Positions 17,330-25,011 of a stretch of 41,740 nucleotides of DNA are shown piece by piece; position 1 is the stretch's first letter; the number at the start of each line of letters is the position of its first letter. The position numbers were made by a program, and so were the translations under genes. The DNA is from Gammaproteobacteria bacterium DTU037. Its GTDB lineage: Bacteria; Pseudomonadota; Gammaproteobacteria; Pseudomonadales; Pseudomonadaceae. Location of the stretch: positions 21,789 through 63,528 of the forward strand of contig LFRZ01000150.1 in the NCBI GenBank assembly GCA_001513025.1, written 5' to 3'. The notes under the pieces are model-generated. The model made no database searches. It had not been told where the DNA came from and saw only the letters and a program-made list of their open reading frames with translations.

Positions 17330-17806
17330 TTAACCTAAGTATTTCTGTAGGTTTGAATCTGTCGCCATAGCAGATGTCATTGCTTCAAATGCTGTGGATG
17401 AGGTCGCATCAGTGCTAAACATAGCATCAAAGTTAGACTGCATTACACGGTTAAATGCTGCAGTATCTTGAGCCTTAACACCCATAACTTCAGCTAACGC
17501 AGCTAGCGTTTCACCTTGACCAATAGCAGCGTCTGCAGCCAACTGGTCCATGTTTTCATCCATAAATACTTGTGCGGATTTCAATGGGCCATTCGCTGAC
17601 TCGCAACCTAAGGTACCCGAAGTCATACCGAAAGTTTGGTTACCAGAGGTACCGTTAGTGGTGGCAGCTAAAACATACTCATGCCATTCGTTAGCGTCAG
17701 GGAAGATCACTGTTGAGCCAAGACCGCAACCCGCTGGACCATTAGCATTAGCTAAAGCAAAAGAAGATGCGGAGGCTAAAATAATACCTGCAATAATTTT
17801 TTTCAT
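17330..17806 (-). CDS. DUF3015 exported protein
   Basis: A 158-residue protein with a signal peptide (MKKIIAGIILASASSFALA). The mature start GPAGCGLGSTVIF and the later TFGMTSGTLGCESANGPL are DUF3015 family hallmarks; the two Cys could pair. The C-terminal half is helical and acidic. Function unknown. It has its own promoter-like site upstream and a terminator right behind it, and is followed by the DUF4105 and hydrolase genes, all with export signals. Confidence 0.85.
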   Translation of the reverse strand: MKKIIAGIILASASSFALANANGPAGCGLGSTVIFPDANEWHEYVLAATTNGTSGNQTFGMTSGTLGCESANGPLKSAQVFMDENMDQLAADAAIGQGETLAALAEVMGVKAQDTAAFNRVMQSNFDAMFSTDATSSTAFEAMTSAMATDSNLQKYLG

Positions 17807-17865
17807 GGGACATTTCCTTAGATCGCCAAGATGTGTAATTTTGTCGCTTTTTATAACGCCTGTTT

Positions 17866-17894
17866 AATGTAGTTACCTTTGCTCATTGTGTCTA
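17866..17894 (-). promoter_or_regulatory. Sigma70-type promoter for the DUF3015 gene
   Basis: TAGACA (17889-17894) and TACATT (17866-17871) are separated by 17 bases on the minus strand, matching the housekeeping consensus at 5/6 and 4/6. The predicted transcript starts about 55 bases before the DUF3015 ATG. Confidence 0.45.
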
Positions 17895-17962
17895 GCGTAT
17901 TTATTTAGAATGGCAGATGTTTGATTAGATCAATACAACTTTAGTTCTAATGCTAAGAGCGG

Positions 17963-18307
17963 TTACTTATTCAATAGATCTGCTAAACCTGCCAAACCTT
18001 TAAAGGTTTGCTGTGGTCCTTTTTGCCCTGCACGCTCTTCTTTTTGATAATGCATATCTACTTGGCGTTGGTGCTCATTGTCATGGCAGTACAAGCACAG
18101 CAGCTCCCAATTCGAGCCATCGGCGGGGTTGTTGTCATGGTTATGATCGCGGTGGTGCACGGTCAGTTCACTGAGACCTTTACCACTGAACTCACGGCTG
18201 CAGCGTCCGCAAAAATGCGGGTACATTTTTAATGCTTTGTGGCGGTAGCCGCTTTCGCGCTCTTGGTAAGACTGGGCCAAGATTTTATCAAGCTTACTGG
18301 TAGTCAT
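17963..18307 (-). CDS. yajD: HNH nuclease YajD
   Basis: A 114-residue HNH-family protein, the same size as E. coli YajD (115). The zinc/HNH core reads CGRCSREF, then ELTVHHRDHNHDNNPADGSNWELLCLYCHDNEH: two Cys pairs and the catalytic His-His. The ATG at 18307 has AAAGG 9 bases upstream and overlaps the ydhR stop by 4 bases (ATGA), so the two are translationally coupled. Its biological substrate is unknown. Confidence 0.9.
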   Translation of the reverse strand: MTTSKLDKILAQSYQERESGYRHKALKMYPHFCGRCSREFSGKGLSELTVHHRDHNHDNNPADGSNWELLCLYCHDNEHQRQVDMHYQKEERAGQKGPQQTFKGLAGLADLLNK

Positions 18308-18609
18308 TGGATCGGACCTTTGCAAGTGAGACTGAGTGGAGTATTCACCGAAAATAGTTTAGCGCGAATACCACTGACACCGCTGGCTGTTAAGCGTGCG
18401 CTGTGCATATCTAAGTAGTTTTGTGCGGTTATTGCATCGCTAAATAGATAAACGCCGCCGGCTTCTTGCGTGGCAGCGTTTTCAGTCCAGATTTTCCAGA
18501 TTAAGCCAGGCTCTTGGTTGATAGATTCAGCGAGAGGCTGCATGGCTTGCTGCATCTCTGCACCAAAAGGCCCAGTAAAGGGAAAATCAATTTGCAGTAC
18601 AGTCAGCAT
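18304..18609 (-). CDS. ydhR: YdhR-type putative monooxygenase
   Basis: A 101-residue dimeric alpha/beta-barrel protein of the YdhR family. GPFG, AESINQEPGLIWKIWTEN, EAGGVYLFSD and ARL match E. coli YdhR, which is also 101 residues. It is proposed to be a small cofactor-free monooxygenase, but the substrate is not known. Two adjacent ATGs (18612, 18609) occur; 18609 has the better spacing from GGAG. The stop overlaps yajD. Confidence 0.9.
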   Translation of the reverse strand: MLTVLQIDFPFTGPFGAEMQQAMQPLAESINQEPGLIWKIWTENAATQEAGGVYLFSDAITAQNYLDMHSARLTASGVSGIRAKLFSVNTPLSLTCKGPIQ

Positions 18610-18636
18610 CATTAAGCTCCATTAGCATTTAAGCGA

Positions 18637-18665
18637 ATGATAGGGCTTTGCTCAATAATGCTCAA
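18637..18665 (-). promoter_or_regulatory. Promoter for ydhR-yajD
   Basis: TTGAGC (18660-18665) and TATCAT (18637-18642), 17 bases apart on the minus strand, lie in the 70-base gap between ubiT and ydhR. This suggests a separate transcript from the ubi operon. Confidence 0.45.
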
Positions 18666-18679
18666 GCTACAACGAGTGA

Positions 18680-19165
18680 TTAACTGGCGGCTGGCATTGC
18701 CTCTTTGCCAAGGGTTTCAATGGTTTGCCAGAGCCAGCTGGGTAAATCATCGGAGTCGAGGCTGTCGATCATGTTTTTGACTGCTAAGCCCAGATCGGTA
18801 TCGCCATCAATTTGTAAACGACGACGGAAGAACAGGGTGTCAGGATCTTCTTGACGGCTGGCCAACAGTAAAAACTCGCGCCAATTACCACTGATTGTTA
18901 CCTCAACTGGGGCGCGGTCTTTAATCAGCAGACGGTTCTTGTTGGGGGCTTTACTTAGGCACCAGGATAAGTTGAGATCCGTGACCTGCAAACGCATCCA
19001 GCGGTTTTCGAGAATTTCAAATAAGCCTTCTTGCATGGCTTTGGCAAACACTTGATTAAGGCTGTGTTGCAAAGTAAAACGCTGTAAGAAAAATGGCACA
19101 TGCACAGCCAATGGTAGGACACGCTCGCCGGCGGATAATAAAAAAGGCGCAGCACGATTTAGCAT
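18680..19165 (-). CDS. ubiT: Ubiquinone anaerobic biosynthesis accessory factor UbiT
   Basis: A 161-residue SCP2-domain protein (YhbT family). It is expected to bind ubiquinone intermediates and support oxygen-independent ubiquinone synthesis with UbiU and UbiV. Visible features are FFLQRFTLQHSLNQVFAKAMQEGLFEILENR and LFFRRRLQIDGDTDLGLAVKNMID, typical of the family. It overlaps the end of ubiV by 7 bases, so the two are coupled. Confidence 0.92.
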   Translation of the reverse strand: MLNRAAPFLLSAGERVLPLAVHVPFFLQRFTLQHSLNQVFAKAMQEGLFEILENRWMRLQVTDLNLSWCLSKAPNKNRLLIKDRAPVEVTISGNWREFLLLASRQEDPDTLFFRRRLQIDGDTDLGLAVKNMIDSLDSDDLPSWLWQTIETLGKEAMPAAS

Positions 19166-20049
19166 AATCCAACCTCCTCAACACTAACCATACCTGGGCG
19201 GCTGTGCCAGTAACCATTACAGCCTTGCACCGCCAATGGCGCGGGCTCGCCTTGACGAACTTTGTGCCAAGCCGCAATCACTTCACTCATGCCTTGGGCG
19301 CGCGGACTTAAGCGTGCAATATCAACCCCAGCCGCGGCAAGGGAGGGGAAGTCAGCCAGTAGGTTATTGACTTCAGCCGACATGGTTTGAATACCGTTAA
19401 TAGTAAACAGTGCTTGTCCTTCTTGACTGAGTAATGGGATGCCTTCCTCATACTTAATGCAGCATAGATCACAATCATCTTTTGGACGATTTTCGGAGCG
19501 TGCAGTAAAGCAACGAGCGGAGTAGGCGAGGGGTAAGTGCCCATAGGCAAACACTTCGACTTCGGGGCGGGCTACGCCCAGTTCATCTAATTGATTTAAT
19601 GCTGCTGCGATAATCTGTGCTGAACACTCAACCGGTGGTGACCAGCGCATCATGCCGCAGGCAATAAACTCAGACAAGGTATAACCATTATAGATATTGA
19701 GTGCAGGCCCGCCGACAAAGGGTACCTTGTGTTCGGCTAAATAGTGCACGGCAGACATATCATTGGCTTCCACCAAAAAATCACCGTTTTGGCACAGACG
19801 TTTCAGACTGGACAGCTCTGAGGCGGCCTCGACTAAGGTGAGTCCCGATAAAACCACCTGCGCGCTGCTTTGTTGTTGCAGATCACGGGCTAAACCGAGC
19901 CAGTCATCCAGTGACAGTGAGCGCCGCTTAGAACACACCGTCTCACCCAGATAAATCACATCCAGTGGTTGCTCAGCCATCTCGGCATAAAACTGCATCA
20001 GGGTGTCGCGTTCCCAGAAAAATAAAACCGGACCTAAAGAAAGTTTCAT
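19159..20049 (-). CDS. ubiV: Oxygen-independent ubiquinone hydroxylation protein UbiV (U32 family)
   Basis: A 296-residue protein of the U32 peptidase-like family. With UbiU it carries out oxygen-independent hydroxylation of the ubiquinone ring. The four [4Fe-4S] cysteines are all there: Cys39 (GETVCSKRR) and the C-X12-C-X3-C cluster beginning ARCFTARSEN. ATG at 20049 follows AGGGG at good spacing; in-frame extension upstream would run into ubiU. It starts 11 bases after the ubiU stop. Confidence 0.95.
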   Translation of the reverse strand: MKLSLGPVLFFWERDTLMQFYAEMAEQPLDVIYLGETVCSKRRSLSLDDWLGLARDLQQQSSAQVVLSGLTLVEAASELSSLKRLCQNGDFLVEANDMSAVHYLAEHKVPFVGGPALNIYNGYTLSEFIACGMMRWSPPVECSAQIIAAALNQLDELGVARPEVEVFAYGHLPLAYSARCFTARSENRPKDDCDLCCIKYEEGIPLLSQEGQALFTINGIQTMSAEVNNLLADFPSLAAAGVDIARLSPRAQGMSEVIAAWHKVRQGEPAPLAVQGCNGYWHSRPGMVSVEEVGLC

Positions 20050-20060
20050 CAGACTTGCCC

Positions 20061-21056
20061 CTATTGCCATGAGCGGTGGTATGCACCGAGAGTGGTTTGG
20101 CTGCCTTCTGACAGGCCGGCTAAGGTTTGTCGCCAAATTGGCTCAACTTGGTAGCGCTCAGGGGCTTGGCGATGACTATCGAGAGCGGCGCGCCATACAC
20201 GGGTGACTTGTTCAACATAGGCTGGACTGCGTTGGCGGCCTTCGATTTTGACCGCGCTGACGCCAATTTTTACCAGCTCTGGAATGATATCCATGGTGTC
20301 GAGACTGGTTGGTTCTTCGAGGGCGTGGAAGCGTTGGCCGTTGACCATAAAACGCCCTTTACACAGGGTTGGGTAGCCGGCCGATTCGCCTTCACTGTAA
20401 CGATCAATCAAAACCTCGTTGAGACGAGAGGTCAGTTCACCCTCTTCATTACTCCAACGGACTGCTTTAGCCGGCGAGCAGACACCGCACAGATTAGGTG
20501 ATTCGCCAGTTAAGTAAGAGGAGAGGTGGCAACGGCCTTCAGCCATAATGCATAAACTGCCAAAGGCAAAAACTTCGATGGGTACAGTGCTTTGGCTGGC
20601 CACATGTTTAACCTGGGCCAGCGATAGTACGCGCGGTAACACGGCACGTTTAATATTGTAGCGGTCTTGATAAAACGATAATGCCGCGGCGTTGGTTGCA
20701 GAGCCTTGCACCGATAAGTGCAGATTGAGCTGTGGGTGGTGTTTGCTGGCATAGGCTAAGACGCCTGGGTCGGCAGCAATCAGTGCATCAACGCCTAAAT
20801 CAGCGGCTTGATCAACCGCGCGCTGCCAGCGCTGCCAGCCATCAGGTTGTGCATAGGTATTGACGGCAATATAAATTTTAGTGTTGTGCTGGTGGGCGTG
20901 GGCAATGCCATTTTCCAACTGCTGATCATTTAAGTTTAAACCAGCAAAGTGACGGGCGTTAGTGTCATCTCGGAAGCCAACATAAACTGCATCAGCACCT
21001 TGGCGAACAGCTGCTTTAAGGGCAGGCAAACTGCCCGCAGGACAAACCAGTTGCAT
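20061..21056 (-). CDS. ubiU: Oxygen-independent ubiquinone hydroxylation protein UbiU (U32 family)
   Basis: A 331-residue U32-family protein, the length of E. coli UbiU. Residues ~165-235 hold the Fe-S cysteines: FGSLCIMAEGRCHLSSYLTG (C-X6-C), NLCGVC and TLCKGRF. UbiU forms a complex with UbiV that replaces the oxygen-dependent hydroxylases when O2 is absent. ATG at 21056 has GGAG five bases upstream. First gene of ubiU-ubiV-ubiT; an Anr/FNR-type box lies ~95 bases upstream, consistent with anaerobic induction. Confidence 0.96.
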   Translation of the reverse strand: MQLVCPAGSLPALKAAVRQGADAVYVGFRDDTNARHFAGLNLNDQQLENGIAHAHQHNTKIYIAVNTYAQPDGWQRWQRAVDQAADLGVDALIAADPGVLAYASKHHPQLNLHLSVQGSATNAAALSFYQDRYNIKRAVLPRVLSLAQVKHVASQSTVPIEVFAFGSLCIMAEGRCHLSSYLTGESPNLCGVCSPAKAVRWSNEEGELTSRLNEVLIDRYSEGESAGYPTLCKGRFMVNGQRFHALEEPTSLDTMDIIPELVKIGVSAVKIEGRQRSPAYVEQVTRVWRAALDSHRQAPERYQVEPIWRQTLAGLSEGSQTTLGAYHRSWQ

Positions 21057-21144
21057 GTGATCTCCTACAATTAGGTATGGACGCATCCAGGCGCTAGATC
21101 CGTTTTTAACGTGCTCAATCTAAGCGGATTACCCCGTTGAGGCC

Positions 21145-21158
21145 TTGACAGAGATCAA
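21145..21158 (-). promoter_or_regulatory. Anr/FNR box upstream of ubiUVT
   Basis: On the minus strand TTGAT-CTCT-GTCAA matches the pseudomonad Anr/Dnr consensus TTGAT-N4-GTCAA. A -10-like TAGATT lies at 21117-21122; with a start near 21110 the box centre is at -41.5, the class II activator position. No clear -35 is needed for such promoters. Confidence 0.72.
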
Positions 21159-21292
21159 TTGTGAGCTAGAAGGCGTGTCGCTGAAGCGGTGTAGATAATT
21201 GATAATAAAGAAGAAAAAAGGTGCGAAAGTGGGGCAGGAGGGAGTAAGTAGGGGCGTAATACGGATAGGGGAGTAGAGGCTCGGCGTGTTGC

Positions 21293-21327
21293 TGTACACA
21301 CTTCAGCGGCTTGGCGAAGTGTGCACA
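21293..21327. repeat. Inverted repeat downstream of ygfZ
   Basis: TGTACACACTTC (21293-21304) and GAAGTGTGCACA (21316-21327) pair at 11 of 12 positions around an 11-base loop. It lies 31 bases after the ygfZ stop, without a T tract on either strand, so it is not a standard terminator. Confidence 0.55.
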
Positions 21328-21358
21328 GGCTTACAGGCTAAGGAGTCGCGCCGCGCGC

Positions 21359-22300
21359 TTAGCGTAAAATCTCACGCTCGGTATCCAGTGAATAAGGCAG
21401 CTCAAGCACCTCAAGTAAGGTTTTCTCATCACCTTCTAAATAGATACGTCCATCATTGATCGCATCATCCAGTGCTGTGGCTAACAGCTCGACACCGTAT
21501 TCACTGCGCGCCGCATTGACCACTTCACCTACGGCACTGGAATGCACGGGAGAAAATAGTGGCGTGCCCGGGGCGGGGACTTCAGTGCAGGCCAGTTGCA
21601 AGCGATACATATGGCGTTTTAATTTGCCCAAATACTGCATGCGGGCCACGATCTCTTGACCGGTATAGCAGCCTTTTTTAAAGCTCACGGCATCCAGCGC
21701 GGGTAAATTCAGCATTTGTGGAATAAATTGCTCGCGCGTGGGCATGCTGACGTGACCAATACCACTACGTATTTGGCCTAATAACCAGGTATTGAGCGGC
21801 GCTTCAGGCAGTAGATTGAGCAGACGTTTACGCAGGCACGGGCCTTCCTCAGCACTGACCCACAGCTCAGTTAAGTCTGCAGAGACACGAATGGCGATCA
21901 TCTGGTTATGATGTACGATGCTATTGATCTCACTGGGTAAATCAATGCCCAGCGCGGTCAAAGTGGCATCCGCTTGTGATAAACCAAAGCGACTCCACAG
22001 CGCGCTATCATCAGTGAGCTTGGACTTAGAAAAAACTGCAAACTTTTGCAGCTCAGCCAGTTGTGCGACTAAAATATCCTGATCCATCGCCAATAAATAG
22101 CCGTCATTGTCTAAAAGCACACGAAAACTTGATAACATGCGCCCCTTTGGCGTACAGCGTGCACCTAAACTGCTGCGCTCATCGCTAAGGTAGGCAAGGT
22201 TGCAAGTGATTTGACCTTGCAGGAAAGATTTAGCGTCTGCGCCGCGTACGGCTAACACGCCTTCGTGAGTTAACGGGGTAAAACTTGCACAACCAGTCAT
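21359..22300 (-). CDS. ygfZ: tRNA-modification/Fe-S maintenance protein YgfZ
   Basis: A 313-residue folate-binding (GcvT-like, COG0354) protein. The hallmark KGCYTGQE contains Cys211 and is followed by VARMQYLGKLKRH. It binds tetrahydrofolate and helps keep Fe-S enzymes such as MiaB active. It is divergent from sdhE, as in other pseudomonads. The ribosome binding site before the ATG is weak. Confidence 0.93.
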   Translation of the reverse strand: MTGCASFTPLTHEGVLAVRGADAKSFLQGQITCNLAYLSDERSSLGARCTPKGRMLSSFRVLLDNDGYLLAMDQDILVAQLAELQKFAVFSKSKLTDDSALWSRFGLSQADATLTALGIDLPSEINSIVHHNQMIAIRVSADLTELWVSAEEGPCLRKRLLNLLPEAPLNTWLLGQIRSGIGHVSMPTREQFIPQMLNLPALDAVSFKKGCYTGQEIVARMQYLGKLKRHMYRLQLACTEVPAPGTPLFSPVHSSAVGEVVNAARSEYGVELLATALDDAINDGRIYLEGDEKTLLEVLELPYSLDTEREILR

Positions 22301-22418
22301 GACTGTCTCGCTTGTGAATAATGCTTGCGTCTATCATAGAGGGCTAAAAGCCTCTTGTCAGCGTATGCGACTTTGTTAAATCTGTCTTATACTAAATTTA
22401 TTATTTTTGGAGAGTGTC

Positions 22419-22673
22419 ATGTCTATCGAAACTGAAGTGAAACGTCTCTATTGGCACAGTCGCAGAGGGATGTGGGAACTGGATCAGTTGCTGGTGCCCT
22501 TTGTTGAAGAGCGCTATTTACAACTTGATGAAGCCGATCGTGAGCGCTATCGTTTATTGCTTGATTGCGAAGACCAAGATATTTTTGGCTGGTGCATGCG
22601 TCGCGCTGAACCGGATAATCCGGATTTAAAGCGCATTATTGAATTGGTTTTGGAACATGCGAAACCTAAATAA
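22419..22673 (+). CDS. sdhE: FAD assembly factor SdhE
   Basis: An 84-residue SdhE (YgfY, formerly CptB) protein, which promotes covalent flavinylation of succinate dehydrogenase and fumarate reductase. The essential RRGMWELD motif is at residues ~13-20, followed by LLDCEDQDIFGWCMRR. ATG at 22419 follows TTTTGGAGAG; the in-frame ATG at 22407 lacks this. The end overlaps the next gene by 17 bases, indicating coupling. Confidence 0.95.
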   Translation: MSIETEVKRLYWHSRRGMWELDQLLVPFVEERYLQLDEADRERYRLLLDCEDQDIFGWCMRRAEPDNPDLKRIIELVLEHAKPK

Positions 22674-23124
22674 GCACAGCTTTAGCTGTTTTTGGCAGCC
22701 TTCGCATAGGCTGTCACAGGCAGTTATTGTGGTGTTAGTGCTGGCTGCTATGGCGGTGATCTTAGCCGCGATTTCTGTGCTCTTGCAGTTGGGGATATTG
22801 GTGCTGTTGGCTGTGCAAATAGCCTTGCAGTGGCGTCAGCTGAGTCTGGCGCAGCAGTCGTCTTTACGGCGCGGTGTGCGGCACAGTACGGCTCACGGCT
22901 GGCAGTTGTGGAGTGCTCAGCATGGCTGGCGCTCGGTACAGTTGCGTGCCGATAGCATCGCACTACCTGCTCTGGTGTTATTGCGCTATCGATACGCCCA
23001 TCAGTGGTTTTATCGCAGTGTTTTGATTCCGGCAGATAGCCTGCCGCAGGACAGCCATCGGCGCCTGCGGGTGCGCTTGAAATTCAGTCGTCAGCGCTGG
23101 CGGGCGTTAAAGGCGATAGAATAG
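22657..23124 (+). CDS. ygfX: YgfX/CptA-like membrane protein
   Basis: A 155-residue protein with two adjacent membrane segments near residues 20-55 and a basic cytosolic tail. Position after sdhE, the N-terminal [12 protein letters not shown] and the membrane-pair layout match YgfX/CptA, sometimes described as a toxin partner of SdhE, though the toxin-antitoxin role is disputed. The ATG at 22657 lies inside the end of sdhE, with TTGGAAC before it. The 3' end overlaps the convergent nadB by 41 bases. Confidence 0.78.
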   Translation: MRNLNKHSFSCFWQPSHRLSQAVIVVLVLAAMAVILAAISVLLQLGILVLLAVQIALQWRQLSLAQQSSLRRGVRHSTAHGWQLWSAQHGWRSVQLRADSIALPALVLLRYRYAHQWFYRSVLIPADSLPQDSHRRLRVRLKFSRQRWRALKAIE

Positions 23125-24709
23125 TATCCAGCGCATGCTCACTTAATTGTGGATAATCAAGGGTGTAATGCAAGCCGCGGCTTTCTTTGCGTTTCATCGC
23201 TGAGCGAATAATTAAATCAGCCACTTCGACTAAGTTACGCAACTCAATTAAGTCACGACTGACATGATAGTTGCTATAAAACTCATCAATTTCATAGTGC
23301 AACAAACGTACACGGTGTAGGGCACGCAGTAAGCGTTTGTTGGTGCGCACAATACCGACGTAGTCCCACATAAAACGTCTAAGTTCTTCCCAGTTGTGGG
23401 CAATAATCACATCCTCATCGGAATCTGTGACCAAGCTGTCATCCCAGTGTGGCAAGTGCTCTGGCGGGCTGACCAGTGCATCCTGTTGCGCAATATCATT
23501 GGCGGCGGCGCGACCGTAAACAAAACATTCTAATAATGAGTTGCTGGCCATACGATTGGCACCATGCAAGCCAGTAAAGCTGGTTTCACCAATGGCGTAT
23601 AGATTGGCCAGCTCAGTGCGACCCTGTTGATCGACTACCACACCACCACAGGTGTAGTGCGCAGCCGGCACCACAGGGATAGGTTCTTTAGTGATGTCAA
23701 TGCCAAAGGTTAAGCAGCGCTCATAGACAGTGGGGAAGTGTTCTTGGATAAACTCAGCCGATTTATGGCTGATATCTAGATAGACGCAGTCAATACCTAA
23801 GCGCTTCATTTCATGGTCAATGGCGCGCGCTACGATATCACGGGGGGCCAGCTCTTCTCGCTGGTCAAAACGCGCCATAAAACGCTCACCGTTAGGCAAC
23901 TTTAAGTGTGCGCCTTCACCGCGCAGGGCTTCGGTGATTAAAAAATTTTTCGCTTGCGGATGGTATAAGCAGGTGGGGTGGAATTGATTAAATTCTAAGT
24001 TACCTACGCTACAACCGGCACGCCACGCCATCGCGATACCGTCGCCGCAGGCGCTGTCTGGGTTGCTGGTGTAAAGATACACTTTAGCTGCGCCACCGGT
24101 GGCCAAGACCACAAAGCGAGCGGCGTAAGTGTCGACTTTATCCGTGGCGCGGTTCAGCACATAAGCGCCGAGGCAGGCATTCTCTTGTCGGCCTAACTTG
24201 CTGGCACTAATTAAATCAACCGCCACTTGTTGTTCAATCAGATGGATATTGCTGCGCTGGCGTGCTCGGGCTAATAAAGTGGTGAAGATCGCAGCGCCAG
24301 TGGCATCGGCCGCATGAATAATGCGTCGATGACTGTGCCCGCCCTCGCGGGTCAGATGATAGTCAAAATTGGTCCCATCGGCCTCGCCGGAGTCGTTGCG
24401 GGTGAAGGGCACGCCTTGCTCAATCAGCCAGTCAATCGCGCTGCGGCTATTTTCTACGGTAAAACGCACGGCCGCTTCATCGCATAAGCCTGCACCCGCG
24501 GTTAAGGTATCTTGCACATGGGACTCAACTGTATCGCTATCGTCGAGTACCCCAGCAACCCCGCCTTGCGCCCAATAGGTCGAGCCGCTGGATAGATCGC
24601 CTTTACTGAGTACGGCGATACGTAGGTGTGATGGAAGGGTTAAGGCTGTGGTTAAACCTGCGGCACCGCTGCCGATAATCAGAACATCGTATTGGTAGTA
24701 TTGGCTCAT
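23084..24709 (-). CDS. nadB: L-aspartate oxidase
   Basis: A 541-residue FAD enzyme that oxidises aspartate to iminoaspartate, the first step of de novo NAD synthesis. The N-terminal FAD dinucleotide fold reads [18 protein letters not shown], followed by [29 protein letters not shown] and [26 protein letters not shown] are the succinate dehydrogenase/NadB flavoprotein motifs. ATG at 24709 gives the family N-terminus but has only a weak ribosome binding site. It is divergent from algU, as in P. aeruginosa, and converges on ygfX. Confidence 0.96.
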   Translation of the reverse strand: MSQYYQYDVLIIGSGAAGLTTALTLPSHLRIAVLSKGDLSSGSTYWAQGGVAGVLDDSDTVESHVQDTLTAGAGLCDEAAVRFTVENSRSAIDWLIEQGVPFTRNDSGEADGTNFDYHLTREGGHSHRRIIHAADATGAAIFTTLLARARQRSNIHLIEQQVAVDLISASKLGRQENACLGAYVLNRATDKVDTYAARFVVLATGGAAKVYLYTSNPDSACGDGIAMAWRAGCSVGNLEFNQFHPTCLYHPQAKNFLITEALRGEGAHLKLPNGERFMARFDQREELAPRDIVARAIDHEMKRLGIDCVYLDISHKSAEFIQEHFPTVYERCLTFGIDITKEPIPVVPAAHYTCGGVVVDQQGRTELANLYAIGETSFTGLHGANRMASNSLLECFVYGRAAANDIAQQDALVSPPEHLPHWDDSLVTDSDEDVIIAHNWEELRRFMWDYVGIVRTNKRLLRALHRVRLLHYEIDEFYSNYHVSRDLIELRNLVEVADLIIRSAMKRKESRGLHYTLDYPQLSEHALDTILSPLTPASADD

Positions 24710-25007
24710 TGGAGGGATCCGCTGCAAAGACGCTGGCTAGTATAACGCTGGATTGCTTTGTAAAATACGTACAATGCGGGGAACTTTTCAGCGATTAGAG
24801 GGCTCAATAATGGCATATGTCATTAAACAGCGCGTTAATAAGTGGGAAAGCGTTACAGTAGACTACAAATGGGGGGTGCGTCTGTGGTGAATCTTATTTT
24901 TGATACCAGATGCTTTACTGTCAATGTTTAATGCGGAGAATAATTATGGCGCATAAAGAATGTGCTAAGCGATGTGATATTGCAAGATGGCACGCTGGGG
25001 ACTATGC
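24710..25007. other. nadB-algU intergenic region and algU leader
   Basis: A gap of 298 bases between divergent nadB and algU. It holds an AlgU-type promoter near 24780 and a 21-codon leader ORF from 24946. Nothing else recognisable is seen between 24815 and 24930. Confidence 0.6.
24780..24808 (+). promoter_or_regulatory. AlgU (sigma-E type) promoter ahead of algU
   Basis: GGAACTT (24780-24786) and TCAA (24804-24807) with 17 bases between match the ECF sigma-E/AlgU consensus GAACTT-N16/17-TCnnA closely. Autoregulation of algU through such a promoter is established in P. aeruginosa. The predicted transcript starts near 24814, leaving a leader of about 195 bases. Confidence 0.65.
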
Positions 25008-25011
25008 ATGA
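24946..25011 (+). CDS. Possible 21-residue leader peptide overlapping the algU start
   Basis: ATG at 24946 is preceded by GCGGAG with 7-base spacing, a stronger ribosome binding site than that of algU. The 21-codon ORF (starts MAHKECAKRC, ends HAGDYA) stops at TGA 25009-25011, overlapping the algU ATG (25008) as ATGA. This geometry is typical of translational coupling. The peptide is basic with two Cys and has no recognised family. Real translation is unproven. Confidence 0.45.
   Translation: MAHKECAKRCDIARWHAGDYA

Larger units (their letters stand above)
21057..21358. other. Intergenic region between ubiU and ygfZ
   Basis: About 302 bases with no credible gene. The ubiU-proximal half holds the Anr box and promoter. 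The ygfZ-proximal half is purine-rich on the plus strand (gaagaaaaaaggtgcgaaagtg region) and contains a long inverted repeat at 21293-21327. Confidence 0.6.

Noticed and set aside
17921-17933. TTGATTAGATCAA, resembling an Anr/FNR box
   Set aside because: The spacer is 3 bases instead of 4, so the half-sites are on the wrong helical face; the downstream DUF3015 gene has no expected anaerobic role.
20061-20136. An N-terminal extension of ubiV overlapping ubiU
   Set aside because: The ATG at 20049 has a proper ribosome binding site and puts Cys39 at the same position as in E. coli UbiV.
22419-23124. sdhE-ygfX as a toxin-antitoxin pair
   Set aside because: SdhE has a well-supported flavinylation role, and the toxin claim for YgfX/CptA is disputed; the conserved pseudomonad context argues for housekeeping.
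24810-24890. A 26-codon ORF just after the AlgU-type promoter, with GAGGG upstream
   Set aside because: Its ATG lies at or before the predicted transcript start, so it would not be carried on that mRNA, and the peptide resembles nothing I know.
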